Below, piece after piece: positions 1-8,596 of a DNA stretch of 64,000 nucleotides. The notes under the pieces are model-generated. The model worked only from the letters and a program-made list of their open reading frames with translations. It had not been told where the DNA came from and made no database searches. Source of the DNA: JBDTSW01 sp963758845 (GTDB lineage: Bacteria > Actinomycetota > Thermoleophilia > Solirubrobacterales > 70-9); contig CAVWWX010000002.1 of the NCBI GenBank assembly GCA_963758845.1, positions 1,674,001-1,738,000 of the forward strand, written 5' to 3'. The stretch's first letter is position 1. Each line of letters opens with the position of its first letter. A program made the position numbers and the translations under genes.

Positions 1-863
1 CGGCGAGGCCGAGGCGGCCTAGGGCCTAGCCCGGTCGAGATGCGCCAGCCGTAGCGGCCCGTGGCGCAGATGGCGACCAAGAGCGCCAGAGCACGAACAC
101 GCCGCCCGCCGATCGAGAGGTCCGCGTCGCCGGAGAAGCGCACGCAGCGCGATCGCGGCCAGCGCGGTGAACGCGACGGGACATAGTGCCCAGCCTGATC
201 CGGCTGCGCTCGTCCTCCCAGCGCATGGCGAGCAGCAGGCCGCCGACCGCGATGGTCCAGGCGGCGATCGCCCGCGCCGTCAGCTCGGTGAGCGGCCAGG
301 GCCACTCCTCGGCCACCTCCAGCGGCGCCACGAAGAGGGCTGTGCCAAGGGCGATCAACAGCCCCCCGAGCAGCGCCAGCACCGCCCTGTAGGCCGGGAA
401 GCGGAGCCGATCCGAACGCGGTGGATCGCCCCGGGCGCGCGCAGCTGGCGCCAGTAGGCCCAGGTCAGCACCGGCGGCTCCAGGGCGTAGACGATCAGCC
501 AGACCCAGGCCGGCCAGCCTGCGCCTTGAAGCCGCCGTCGTCAAGGTGGAAGAGGTCCAGGTGGAGGAGCGTTGCCAGGAGCGTCAGCCAGACGAACGCA
601 GTACGCCGGGGACGCCCAGGCGGGCCCGCGCCCAGGTCTGCTCGCGGGCGCTGAGCAAAGCCAGGATCGACGCCGCCCAGTAGAAGGACCCGATGTACGC
701 GGCGCTGAGCGGGAGTGGATCGTCCACGCGAAGATCTCGTCGGTGCGACCGGAGAAGAGGAACAGCTGGAGCCCGGCGACCAGCACGAAGGCCCGCCGAC
801 GTAAAGGATCGCCCGCATGGGCCAGATGAGCTGGCGTTCTGGCGTGGTGGCCATCGCCTGCAT
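1..863 (-). CDS. Polytopic membrane protein, frameshifted, function unknown
   Basis: I do not recognise this protein. Joining three reading frames on the minus strand gives a continuous hydrophobic protein starting MATTPERQ at 854 (or MQAMATTP at 863). It contains segments such as LQLFLFSG, AAYIGSFYWAAS, FVWLTLLATLLHLDLF, ALLGGLLIALGTALFVAP and AIAAWTIAVGGLLLA. About six membrane spans are likely, so it should sit in the cytoplasmic membrane. Frame changes fall near 790, 620-530, 440 and 180. The C-terminal end is uncertain and may lie outside the window. It is transcribed divergently from ftsY. The frameshifts look like sequencing indels because each frame is protein-like on both sides of every break. 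Confidence 0.55.
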
Positions 864-950
864 CCTGCTACGCCTGCGCGCCGTGGGTCGCCCGGTAGCC
901 TGCGGCCGCGATGGCGACCAGCTGGCAGCAGGCGGTTGACACGGGCGGGC

Positions 951-1906
951 ATGCCGCCGGCTCACGAGCCCGAGTCCGCCGGAGGAACGAGCGCGCGGCG
1001 CCTTCCGGCGCCTGCGCGAGTCGCTTTCGCGCAGCCGCCAGGCGCTCCAGGCCGAGCTCTCGGCTTCAGCATCGCCGACCGGATCGACGGCGAGGCCTTC
1101 GAGCAGATCGAGGAGGCCCTGATCCTCGCCGACCTCGGCGCGCGGGCCACCGCGGACGTCGTCGGCAGGCTCGAGGCCGAGGTCGAGTCGGGCGAGCTCG
1201 CCGGCGGCGACGCCGTCCGCGAGCGCCTGGTCGAGTTGCTCGCCGGCCTGGCTCAGACCGAGGCCCCGCGGATCGACCTCACTGCCCGCCCGGCGCTGGT
1301 GATGGTCGTGGGCGTGAACGGCACCGGCAAGACGACGACGATCGGCAAGCTCGCCTGGCATCTCGAGCGCGAGCTGGGCCTGTCGGTTCTGGTCGCGGCG
1401 GCCGACACCTACCGGGCGGCCGCGATCGAGCAGCTCGAGACCTGGGCCGAGCGGTCCGGCGTGGAGATCGTGAAGGGCACCCCCGGCGGCGACGCCGGGG
1501 CGGTCATCTTCGACGCCATCGCGGCGGCCGAGGCGCGAGGCGTCGACGTCGTGATCGCGGACACCGCCGGGCGGTTGCACACGCACGGGAACCTGATGGA
1601 CGAGCTGGCCAAGGTCAGGCGCGTCGCCGAGAAGCGCCTGGAGGGCGCCCCGCACGAGACCCTGATCGTCATCGACGCGACCACGGGCCAGAACGGGCTG
1701 CGCCAGGCGAAGTCGTTCGCCGAGGCCGTCGACGTGTCGCCGGCGTCGTCTTGACCAAGCTCGACGGCACGGCCAAGGGCGGCATCGCCCTCGCGATCTC
1801 GCGGGAGCTTCAGATCCCCGTGAAGCTGATCGGCGTGGGGGAGGGCATCGAGGACCTGCGCCCGTTCGACGCCACCGAGTTCGCGACCGCGCTCGTGGGC
1901 GAGTAG
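951..1906 (+). CDS. ftsY: Signal recognition particle receptor FtsY (frameshifted)
   Basis: SRP receptor GTPase that docks the ribosome-SRP complex at the membrane for cotranslational insertion. The NG domain is clear: N-domain helices (GEAFEQIEEALILADLG), P-loop GVNGTGKTTT near residue 120, DTYRAAAIEQL, DTAGRLH near 203, and TKLDGTAKGG near 269 with a C-terminal DLRPFDATEFA. The frame changes near 995, 1062 and 1738. Before the second break the third frame reads FRRLRESLSRSRQALQAEL, which fits the usual FtsY N-domain start. The ATG at 951 (MPPAHEPESAGG) is the most plausible start, but the breaks make it uncertain. The acidic A-domain is short, as is common in actinobacteria. ffh follows 31 bp downstream. 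Confidence 0.9.
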
Positions 1907-1937
1907 GGCCCCCGAGCGGGCTCTAAGCTTCTCGCCC

Positions 1938-3277
1938 GTGTTCGACCAGCTCTCCGACCGCCTCCAGTCGACGCTCTCCGACGTCCGCTCACGCGGGAAG
2001 CTGAGCGAGGATGACGTCGACAAGGCGATGCGCGAGATCCGCCTGGCGCTGCTCGAGGCTGACGTGAACTTCAAGGTCGTCAAGTCGTTCACCAAGCAAG
2101 TGAAGGAGCGCTGCCTGGGCGCCGGCGTCCTGGATTCGCTCGACCCGGGCCAGCAGGTCGTGAAGATCGTGAGCGAAGAGCTCGCCGCCCTGATGGGCGG
2201 CTCCTCGCGTGACCTGGCGCTGGCGCCCACCGGGCACGACAGTGATCCTGATGGCGGGCCTCCAGGGCTCGGGCAAGACCACCGCGTGCGCGAAGCTCGC
2301 GAAGCTCCTCGCCAAGGAGGGCAAGAAGGTTGGGCTGGCCGCCTGCGATACGCAACGCCCCGCGGCGGTCGAGCAGCTGGTCACGATGGGCGAACGTGCG
2401 GGGGCGACGGTCTACCAGCAAGGGACCGACCGCGACCCGTCGACATCGCCGAGTGGGCGGTTGGCCAGGCGAAGGCGGACTCGAAGGACGTCCTGATCAT
2501 CGACACCGCGGGCCGGCTGCACGTCGACCAGGAGCTGATGGGACAGCTCGCGAAGATCAAGAAGCGCAGCAAGCCCCACGACGTGCTGCTCGCCGTCGAC
2601 GCGATGACCGGACAGGACGCCGTGAACGTGGCCGAGCGCTTCGCCGAGGAGGCCGACTTCGACGGCGTCCTGATGACCAAGCTCGACGGCGACGCCCGTG
2701 GCGGCGCCGCCCTCTCGGTCAAGGCGGTCACCGGCAAGCCGATCCTCTTCGCATCGACCGGCGAACGCATCGAGCAGCTCGAGCGCTTCCATCCCGAGCG
2801 GATGGCCTCGCGCATCCTCGGGATGGGCGACGTCCTGTCGCTGATCGAGAAGGCCGAGGAGGTCTCGGATGCGGATCAGGCCAAGGAGCTCGAGCGCAAG
2901 ATCCGCCGGCAGGAGTTCACGCTCGAGGACTTCCTGGACCAGATGCGCCAGGTGCGGAAGATGGGGCCGCTCTCGAACATCCTCGGGATGATGCCCGGGC
3001 ATGGGCAAGGCGATGAAGGAGATCCGCTCGCAGAACATGGACGAGGCCGAGCTCGACCGCCTGGAGGCGATCATCCTCTCGATGACCCCCGGCCGAGCGG
3101 GCCCGCCCCGACCTGATCGACGGGTCGCGGCGCAAGCGCATCGCCCACGGCTCGGGGACGACGGTCACGGCCGTGAACCAGCTGGTCAAGCAGTTCGGCC
3201 AGATGAAGAAGATGATGGCCCAGCTCGCGAAGGGCAAGATGCCCGATCCGCAGCAGCTGATGCGAGGCATGCGCTAG
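1938..3277 (+). CDS. ffh: Signal recognition particle protein Ffh (frameshifted)
   Basis: The SRP54 homologue, partner of FtsY; it binds 4.5S/SRP RNA and signal peptides. The GTG start gives MFDQLSDRLQSTLSDVRSRG, a typical N domain. The G domain has GLQGSGKTT near residue 107, DTQRPAAVEQL, DTAGRLH near 188 and TKLDGDARGG near 248. The M domain contains FTLEDFLDQMRQVRKMGPL and NILGMMPG and ends LVKQFGQMKKMMAQL..PQQLMRGMR. Frame changes near 2225, 2440, 3000 and 3090 are needed to join these blocks. Each lies in a G- or C-rich run, so sequencing indels are the likely cause. The ftsY-ffh-rpsP order is a conserved bacterial arrangement. Confidence 0.93.
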
Positions 3278-3299
3278 CCGCTACCCTTCCGCGCCGCAC

Positions 3300-3551
3300 A
3301 TGGTCCGCATCAGGCTGAGAAGGGTGGGTTCGAAGAAGAACCCGATCTGGCGCATCGTCGTCGCCGACCGGCGTTCCCCGCGTGACGGGCGGACGATCGA
3401 GACGATCGGCCAGTACAACCCGCAGACCGAGCCCTCGCTGATCGAGATCGACGAGGAGCGCGCTCGGCACTGGCTCGAGCACGGCGCCCGGCCGACCGAC
3501 ACCGTCGCCACGCTGCTCCGCACCAAGGGCATCGAGGCCTCCGGCTCCTAG
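3300..3551 (+). CDS. rpsP: 30S ribosomal protein S16
   Basis: Small-subunit protein needed for 30S assembly. The 83-residue protein begins MVRIRLRRVGSKKNPIWRIV and has the family's VADRRSPRDGRTIETIGQYNP block. Length is normal and the frame is intact. There is no Shine-Dalgarno; a TACCCT -10-like hexamer lies at 3282-3287, 12 nt before the ATG, so a very short leader is possible. It sits between ffh and khpA as in many bacteria. Confidence 0.97.
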   Translation: MVRIRLRRVGSKKNPIWRIVVADRRSPRDGRTIETIGQYNPQTEPSLIEIDEERARHWLEHGARPTDTVATLLRTKGIEASGS

Positions 3552-3563
3552 CGCCGGCCGCCG

Positions 3564-3798
3564 ATGCGCGACCTGGTCGAGTACCTCGCCCGCGCCTTGG
3601 TGGAGGACCCCGATGCCGTGCGCGTCGAGGAGGTGGATGACGGCGGCGACGGTCGTCCTCGAGGTGCGCGTCGCGCCCGACGACCTGGGCCGCGTGATCG
3701 GCCGCTCGGGCCGGGTGGCCAACGCGATCCGCACGATCGCCAAGGCCGCGGCCACCCACGAGGACCGGCGCGTAATGGTCGAAATCGTGGAGGATTAG
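3564..3798 (+). CDS. khpA: KH-domain RNA-binding protein KhpA (frameshifted)
   Basis: Small KH-domain protein (KhpA/YlqC family) that binds RNA, often as a heterodimer with KhpB. It starts MRDLVEYLARALVEDPDAVRV and, after a one-base frame change near 3648, continues VVLEVRVAPDDLGRVIGRSGRVANAIRTIAKA. GRSGR is the GxxG loop that contacts RNA. About 78 residues, a normal size. Position directly after rpsP is the conserved one. rimM would normally come next but is absent here. Confidence 0.88.
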
Positions 3799-3860
3799 GA
3801 CCACGTTCCAGGAGCCGCGACGCCCCCGCACCCCCGGACGCGAGAGCAGCATAAAAGGCC

Positions 3861-3875
3861 CACGGCGTAGCCGTG
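3861..3875. other. Perfect 6-bp inverted repeat in the khpA-trmD gap
   Basis: The 117-bp gap between khpA and trmD contains CACGGC-GTA-GCCGTG, a perfect stem with a 3-nt loop, in a locally AT-rich stretch (ATAAAAGG upstream, AATTTATT downstream). It is not followed by a T run, so it is not a classical terminator. It could be a protein site or an mRNA structure ahead of trmD. The gap is far too short for a RimM protein. Confidence 0.45.
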
Positions 3876-3915
3876 ACCAATTTATTCAGGGCGGGAGCGG
3901 AGGAGGTGGCGGGCA

Positions 3916-4586
3916 GTGATTCTCGATGTATTCACCCTGTTTCCGGAGTGGTTCGAGTGGTTCCGGCTCGCAGCGGCATGTGCAGAATGTGGTTGCGGGC
4001 GGGAGTGAGCTTCGGTTCTTCAACCCGCGCGAGACGACGCCGCTGAGCGCGGGGCAGGTCGACGACACTCCCTACGGCGGCGGGGCCGGAATGGTGATGC
4101 GGGTCGACGTGATCGACGCCGCCCTCGAGGCGGCGTACGGCCCTGACCGTCCAGGGCGGCTCGTGCTATTGGCCCCCTCGCGGCCGGCAGTTCGACGAGG
4201 CCCTCGCGGCCGAGCTCGCGGCCGAGCCTCACGTGGCCCTGCTCTGCGGGCGCTACGAGGGCGTGGACGAGCGGGTTCGCGACCACCTGGCCACGGACGC
4301 CGTCTCGATCGGTCCCTACGTCCTCTCGGGCGGCGAGCCCGCAGCGATGGTCGTGGCCGACGCGGTCCTGCGCAAGCTTCCCGGCGCGCTGGGCCACGCC
4401 GACAGCGTGGTCGAGGAGTCGTTCTCGGACGCCCTGGAGGGCGCACCCGAGTACCCCCACTACACGCGGCCCGCCACCTACCGCGGATGGGGGGTGCCGG
4501 AGATCCTGCTCTCGGGCGATCACGCCCGGGTGCGCGAGTGGCGCCTCGCCCGTAGCCGCGAGCGAGCCTCACGGGGCGATCGCTAG
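3916..4586 (+). CDS. trmD: tRNA (guanine-37-N1) methyltransferase TrmD (frameshifted)
   Basis: Makes m1G37 in tRNAs with a G36, which prevents frameshifting on the ribosome. The GTG start at 3916 is set by a strong Shine-Dalgarno (AGGAGG at 3901-3906) and gives VILDVFTLFPEWFEWF. After a frame change near 3968 the protein continues GSELRFFNPRE and VDDTPYGGGAGMVMR. After another near 4190 it reads LLCGRYEGVDERV, IGPYVLSGGEPAAM and GWGVPEILLSGDH. These are the trefoil-knot SAM-binding and catalytic motifs. The end at 4586 gives about 223 residues, normal for the family. The frame breaks are probably sequencing errors. Confidence 0.92.
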
Positions 4587-4629
4587 TATTCGCCCCTCGC
4601 GCGGGCCCGCAAAGGCACGCGCGTTTCCT

Positions 4630-5244
4630 ATGAGCACGATCATCGAGGGCATCGAGCGGCGGCAGCTCCGCCGGGTCCCGCGCTTCGACGCGGGCGACCG
4701 TGTGCGCGTCCACTTCCAGGTGATCGAGGGCCAGCGCCGGCGTACCCAGGTCTTCGAGGGCATCGTCATCGCCCGCCAGGGTTCCGGCTCGCGTGAGACC
4801 TTCGTCGTCCGCAAGCAGTCCTTCGGCGTCGGCGTCGAGCGGATCTTCCCGGTCCACTCGCCCAAGATCGAGAAGCTCGAGGTCGTCGCCCGTGGCGACG
4901 TCCGCCGCGCGAAGCTCTACTACCTCCGGGGCCGGGTCGGCAAGCGGGCCCGGGTCGCCGAGCGCCGCTGGGGGATCGAGGACGACCTGGTCATTGCCAC
5001 CGAGGAGGAGGCGATGCCCCTCGACTCCGAGGGCGTCGCCCAGGAGGAGGCCGAGGACGTGCCGCCCGCCGAGGCGGAGGGCGAGCAGGAGCCCGCCGGT
5101 GAGGACGCCGGCGAGGCGGAGCAGGCGCAGGCGGCGGACGAGGCAGAGCCTCCCGCAGCCGAGGCCGACGAGGCCGCAGCGGAGCCCGAGGGCGCCGCGG
5201 AGTCCGAGGCCGAGGAGGCCGAAGACTCCGAGGAACAGAGCTGA
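4630..5244 (+). CDS. rplS: 50S ribosomal protein L19 with long acidic C-terminal tail
   Basis: The first ~115 residues are a normal bacterial L19 (MSTIIEGIERRQLRRVPRFD, FEGIVIARQGSGSRETFVVRK, GVGVERIFPVHSPKIEKLEV, KLYYLRGRVGKRARV). The protein then runs on for about 85 residues composed almost entirely of Glu, Ala, Asp and Pro (for example EAEQAQAADEAEPPAAEADE), giving 204 residues in total. L19 sits at the 30S-50S interface, so the tail would project from the ribosome surface. The frame is intact, so the extension is not an indel artefact. lepB follows immediately. Confidence 0.95.
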   Translation: MSTIIEGIERRQLRRVPRFDAGDRVRVHFQVIEGQRRRTQVFEGIVIARQGSGSRETFVVRKQSFGVGVERIFPVHSPKIEKLEVVARGDVRRAKLYYLRGRVGKRARVAERRWGIEDDLVIATEEEAMPLDSEGVAQEEAEDVPPAEAEGEQEPAGEDAGEAEQAQAADEAEPPAAEADEAAAEPEGAAESEAEEAEDSEEQS

Positions 5245-5288
5245 TCCCGCGCCCGACAACCCCGAAGGGGGCGTTCTTCGAGCTGATC

Positions 5289-5891
5289 GTGATCGTCGCG
5301 ATGGCGATCGGACTGGCGCTCGTGATCCAGGCGTTCGTCGTCAAGCCGTACCAGATCCCCTCGGCCTCGATGGAGCCCACGCTCGACATCGGACAGCGGG
5401 TCCTGGTGAACCGCGTCAACTACCACTTCAGCGACCCGGATCGGGGCGACATCGTCGTCTTCCATCCGCCCACCGGGGCCGAGAACGGCGAGCGCTGCGG
5501 CGCCAAGCGGACGAACGGCGGCGACTCGGACTCCGACGAGAACACCTTCAACCCGGCGACCCAGGCCTGCCCGAAGCCGACGGAGGGGACGTCGGACACC
5601 AACTTCATCAAGCGGGTCGTCGCCGTCCCCGGCGACACCCTGCGAATCGAGGACGGTCAGCCCGTGGTCAACGGCGAGGTGGCCGAGGAGGACTTCATTC
5701 GCCCCTGCAGGGGCGGAAATGGCTGCAACTTGCCGGAAGAGATCGTGATCCCGCCCGATCACTACTTCATGATGGGCGACAACCGTGGATCCAGCGACGA
5801 CAGCCGGTTCTGGGGCCCCGTCCCCCGCGAGGACATCATCGGCCAGGCCTTCTTCACCTACTGGCCCCCGGACCGCATCGGCATCCTCTAG
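5289..5891 (+). CDS. lepB: Signal peptidase I
   Basis: Type I signal peptidase that cleaves secretory preproteins at the outer face of the cytoplasmic membrane. A membrane anchor (IVAMAIGLALVIQAFVV) is followed by box B SASMEPTL with the nucleophilic Ser, box D KRVVAVPGDTL with the general-base Lys, and box E GDNRGSSDDSRFWGPV. An insertion rich in Asp, Asn and Cys lies between boxes C and D. The reading frame is open upstream to 5241 (TPKGAFFELIVIVAMAIG) without an ATG or GTG, so the true start may be upstream at a rare codon or hidden by an indel; GTG 5289 is the first conventional start. The trmD-rplS-lepB-rnhB order is common in bacteria. Confidence 0.93.
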   Translation: MIVAMAIGLALVIQAFVVKPYQIPSASMEPTLDIGQRVLVNRVNYHFSDPDRGDIVVFHPPTGAENGERCGAKRTNGGDSDSDENTFNPATQACPKPTEGTSDTNFIKRVVAVPGDTLRIEDGQPVVNGEVAEEDFIRPCRGGNGCNLPEEIVIPPDHYFMMGDNRGSSDDSRFWGPVPREDIIGQAFFTYWPPDRIGIL

Positions 5892-5892
5892 C

Positions 5893-6678
5893 GGGCCCTC
5901 CCCGCAGGCCAAGGCCGCGGCAAGGCGCCGCCGCCGCCGCGCCGCCAAGCTCTTCCGGTTCGATCGCGAGCTGGGAGCCCGGTTCGTCGCCGGCTGCGAC
6001 GAAGCGGGTCGCGGGTCGCTGGCCGGACCGCTGGTGGCCGCCGCCGTGCTGATGGACCTCGAGCGCCTGAGCTTGCGCGACCGGCGCGCGCTGGGCGACC
6101 TGAACGACTCCAAGCAGCGCACCTCCGAGCAGCGCGAGGCGCTCTACCCGGTTGTGCTCCGGGCGGCGAAGCAGGTGGCGGTGACGATCCGGTGCGCCCG
6201 CGGGATCGACGCCCGCGGCCTCCACGTCACGAACCTCCAGGCACTCGGGCGCAGCCTCGAGCGGGTCCACGTCCCCGGAGCGATCTGCCTGGTCGATGGC
6301 TTCAGGCTGGGCGCGAACTGCTCGGTGGCGCACCGGGCGGTCGTCGAAGGCGACGCTCGCAGCGCGGTCATCGCAGCGGCGTCGGTCGTGGCCAAGGTCA
6401 CGCGCGACCGCTACATGAGGGCGGCGGATGCCGACTACCCCGGGTTCGGGTTCGCCGAGAACGTCGGCTACTCGACCCCGGAGCACCGCGAGGCGATCAT
6501 GCGCGACGGTCCCTCCGGCCTCCATCGGCGCTCGTTCGCCTCGATCGCCTACAGCCAACTGGCGCTGGACGGCCAGCCGTTAGAAGGCGTCCCTCACGTA
6601 GTCGCAGCCGGCGACCGAGCCGTCGCCGGCGATCCAGACCCCCGCGACGTCGAAGCGCAGGCGCTCGAAGCCGGCTGA
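5893..6678 (+). CDS. rnhB: Ribonuclease HII
   Basis: Removes ribonucleotides from RNA:DNA hybrids and from genomic DNA. The domain starts RFVAGCDEAGRGSLAGPLVAAA, with the catalytic DEAGRG, then DLNDSKQ, CLVDGFRLG, DARSAVIAAASVVAKVTRDR and HREAIMRDGPSGLHRRSF. No ATG, GTG or TTG lies in frame between the lepB stop and the domain, so a start has probably been lost to an indel or is non-canonical; 5893 is simply the first codon after lepB. The frame stays open to 6678, overlapping the convergent yraN by 99 bp. The conserved part ends near 6560, so the real stop may be earlier. Confidence 0.85.
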   Translation, partial: GPSPQAKAAARRRRRRAAKLFRFDRELGARFVAGCDEAGRGSLAGPLVAAAVLMDLERLSLRDRRALGDLNDSKQRTSEQREALYPVVLRAAKQVAVTIRCARGIDARGLHVTNLQALGRSLERVHVPGAICLVDGFRLGANCSVAHRAVVEGDARSAVIAAASVVAKVTRDRYMRAADADYPGFGFAENVGYSTPEHREAIMRDGPSGLHRRSFASIAYSQLALDGQPLEGVPHVVAAGDRAVAGDPDPRDVEAQALEAG

Positions 6679-6966
6679 GCCCGGCCGCCGGGCACGCAGC
6701 CAGGCCGCGGCCAGCCGCCGGATCCGCAGCTGCTTTCGCGCGCCGACGGCCAGCACCGGCGAGATCGGGCCGCGGACGGCGCCGACGCTGCGCGCCTTGA
6801 CCTCCACGAACACCAGGTCACGGCCGTCGCGGGCGACGATGTCCAGCTCGCCGCGCGCCTCGGCGGGCCTGGCGTTGCGCTCGAGCAGCTGCCAGCCGGC
6901 GGCGGCCAGGCGGTTCGCCACGAAGTCCTCGGCCTGCCTGCCCCGGAGCTGGCGCTCGATTGTCAT
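6580..6966 (-). CDS. yraN: UPF0102 (YraN) family nuclease-fold protein
   Basis: Small protein of the YraN/UPF0102 family with a restriction-endonuclease-like fold; its cellular role is not settled. The 128-residue sequence begins MTIERQLRGRQAEDFVANRLAAAGW. It holds the family core NARPAEARGELDIVARDGRDLVFVEVKAR, in which the Glu-Asp and ExK pattern corresponds to the nuclease active site. It is convergent with rnhB and divergent from comM, with 115 bp between yraN and comM for both promoters. yraN commonly neighbours rnhB and comM-like genes. Confidence 0.92.
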   Translation of the reverse strand: MTIERQLRGRQAEDFVANRLAAAGWQLLERNARPAEARGELDIVARDGRDLVFVEVKARSVGAVRGPISPVLAVGARKQLRIRRLAAAWLRARRPGSAGFERLRFDVAGVWIAGDGSVAGCDYVRDAF

Positions 6967-7081
6967 GCGCCGAAGCTAGGCCCGTTCGTAGCCCGCGTGC
7001 CGCGCCGATCGCGGCGAAACCGTCATGCATGCGGCACGTCTTGCGCGCCACCCGCGACCGCCAGGAGCGTAGGTTCGCGGC

Positions 7082-8596
7082 GTGCTCGCCACGGTCCGCA
7101 CCTTCGCTCTGGTAGGCGTCGAAGCACACGACGTGCGTGTGGAGGTCGACCTGCGCCGTGGCCTCCCGTCGTTCGCGATCGTCGGCCTGCCCGACGCGGC
7201 CGTGCGCGAGTCGCGCGAGCGGGTGCGCGCGGCGATCTGCAACTCGGGTTTCGAGTTCCCGCAGCAGCGGATCACCGTGAACCTGGCGCCCGCGAACCTC
7301 CCGAAGGCCGGGCCCGGATACGACCTGGCGATCGCAGCGGGTCTGCTCGTGGCGTCGGGTCAGCTGGACCGGCAGGCGATCGCCGGCGCCGGCTTGGCCG
7401 GTGAGCTCGCGCTCGACGGCTGCGTGCGGCCGGTCGTCGGCGTGCTTCCGATGGCGCTTCGGGCGCGTGGCGAGGAAATGCGGCTGCTAGCCGTGCCCGC
7501 CGCGGTTGCGCCGGAGGCAGCCGTTTCGGGAGCCAACGGCGCGAAGGGCGACGTGCAGGTCATCGGCCTCGACGCTCTCCGTGACCTCACGCGGCTGGGG
7601 ACTGAGAACGGCCCGGCACCCGCGGAGCCCCCGCCGCTGGGCGCGGCGCCCGCGCGGTCGTCCGACCTGGCGGAGCTGCGCGGCCAGGCCGCGCTGCGCC
7701 GTGCGATCGAGGTCGCGGCGGCCGGCGGGCACAGCCTGTTGATGCTGGGCCCGCCGGGCGTCGGCAAGTCGATGGCGGCCCGCCGGATGCCCTCGGTCAT
7801 GCCGCCGCTCGAGACGGCCGAGGCGATCGAGGCGCTGGCGGTGGCCAGCGCGTGCGGTGCCACGCCGCCCCTGTCGCGGGCGCTCATCCGCCCGTTTCGC
7901 GCCCCTCATCACACGATCTCGTGCGCGGGGCTCGTGGGCGGTGGCGTCCCGCCCAGTCCGGGCGAGCTGACGCGGGCGCATCGCGGTGTCCTGTTCCTGG
8001 ACGAGCTTCCCGAGTTCTCGCGCGACGCTCTCGAGGCACTCCGCCAGCCGCTCGAGGAGGGGCGGATCGCGATCGTCCGGGCCGGGGCCATGATCGAGTT
8101 GCCATGTCGGACGCTGCTGGTCGCCGCGGCCAACCCATGCCCGTGCGGGCGGCCCGGGGGAGAGGAGGAGTGCGAATGCGCCCCCGGGGCGATCCGCCGC
8201 TACCGCGCCCGCATCAGCGGCCCCCTGGCAGACCGCATGGACATCACGATCACGGTGGGGCGCCCCGGCGCGGCCGAGCTTGCAGCAGGACCGGGCGAGC
8301 GCTCGGGGCCGGTCCGCGAGCGCGTCGTGGCCGCACGCCGCCTCCAGGGCGCCCGCCTGGGACCGGGACGATGCAACGCCGAGGCGAGCGTCGAGGAGAT
8401 CCGCCGCGACGTCCAGCTCGATCGGGCCGGGCGCGATGCCCTCGCCGCGGGGCGGTCACGCTTCGGGCTCAGCGGCAGGGGATACGAGCGAGTTCTGCGG
8501 CTCTCGCGCACGCTCGCGGACCTCGCCGAGCGCGACGGCGTCACCGCCGACGACGTCCACGAGGCACTGTCCCTGCGAAGTCGCCGCCATGACTGA
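7082..8596 (+). CDS. comM: ComM/YifB family AAA+ ATPase
   Basis: Mg-chelatase-like AAA+ protein. ComM is a hexameric helicase that promotes branch migration during natural transformation. The N-terminal Lon-like fold (VEVDLRRGLPSFAIVGLPDAAVRESRERV) is followed by the ATPase with Walker A GPPGVGKS near residue 222 and Walker B GVLFLDELPEF near 300. A Cys cluster (NPCPCGRPGGEEECECAPG) and the C-terminal GRGYERVLRLSRTLADL complete the family pattern. Full length (504 residues) and intact. dprA overlaps its stop by 8 bp, which indicates translational coupling in a DNA-uptake pair. Confidence 0.95.
   Translation: MLATVRTFALVGVEAHDVRVEVDLRRGLPSFAIVGLPDAAVRESRERVRAAICNSGFEFPQQRITVNLAPANLPKAGPGYDLAIAAGLLVASGQLDRQAIAGAGLAGELALDGCVRPVVGVLPMALRARGEEMRLLAVPAAVAPEAAVSGANGAKGDVQVIGLDALRDLTRLGTENGPAPAEPPPLGAAPARSSDLAELRGQAALRRAIEVAAAGGHSLLMLGPPGVGKSMAARRMPSVMPPLETAEAIEALAVASACGATPPLSRALIRPFRAPHHTISCAGLVGGGVPPSPGELTRAHRGVLFLDELPEFSRDALEALRQPLEEGRIAIVRAGAMIELPCRTLLVAAANPCPCGRPGGEEECECAPGAIRRYRARISGPLADRMDITITVGRPGAAELAAGPGERSGPVRERVVAARRLQGARLGPGRCNAEASVEEIRRDVQLDRAGRDALAAGRSRFGLSGRGYERVLRLSRTLADLAERDGVTADDVHEALSLRSRRHD

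Noticed and set aside
3861..3875. Terminator after khpA
   Set aside because: The stem has only a 3-nt loop and no T run follows, so termination is not supported; kept only as an inverted repeat.
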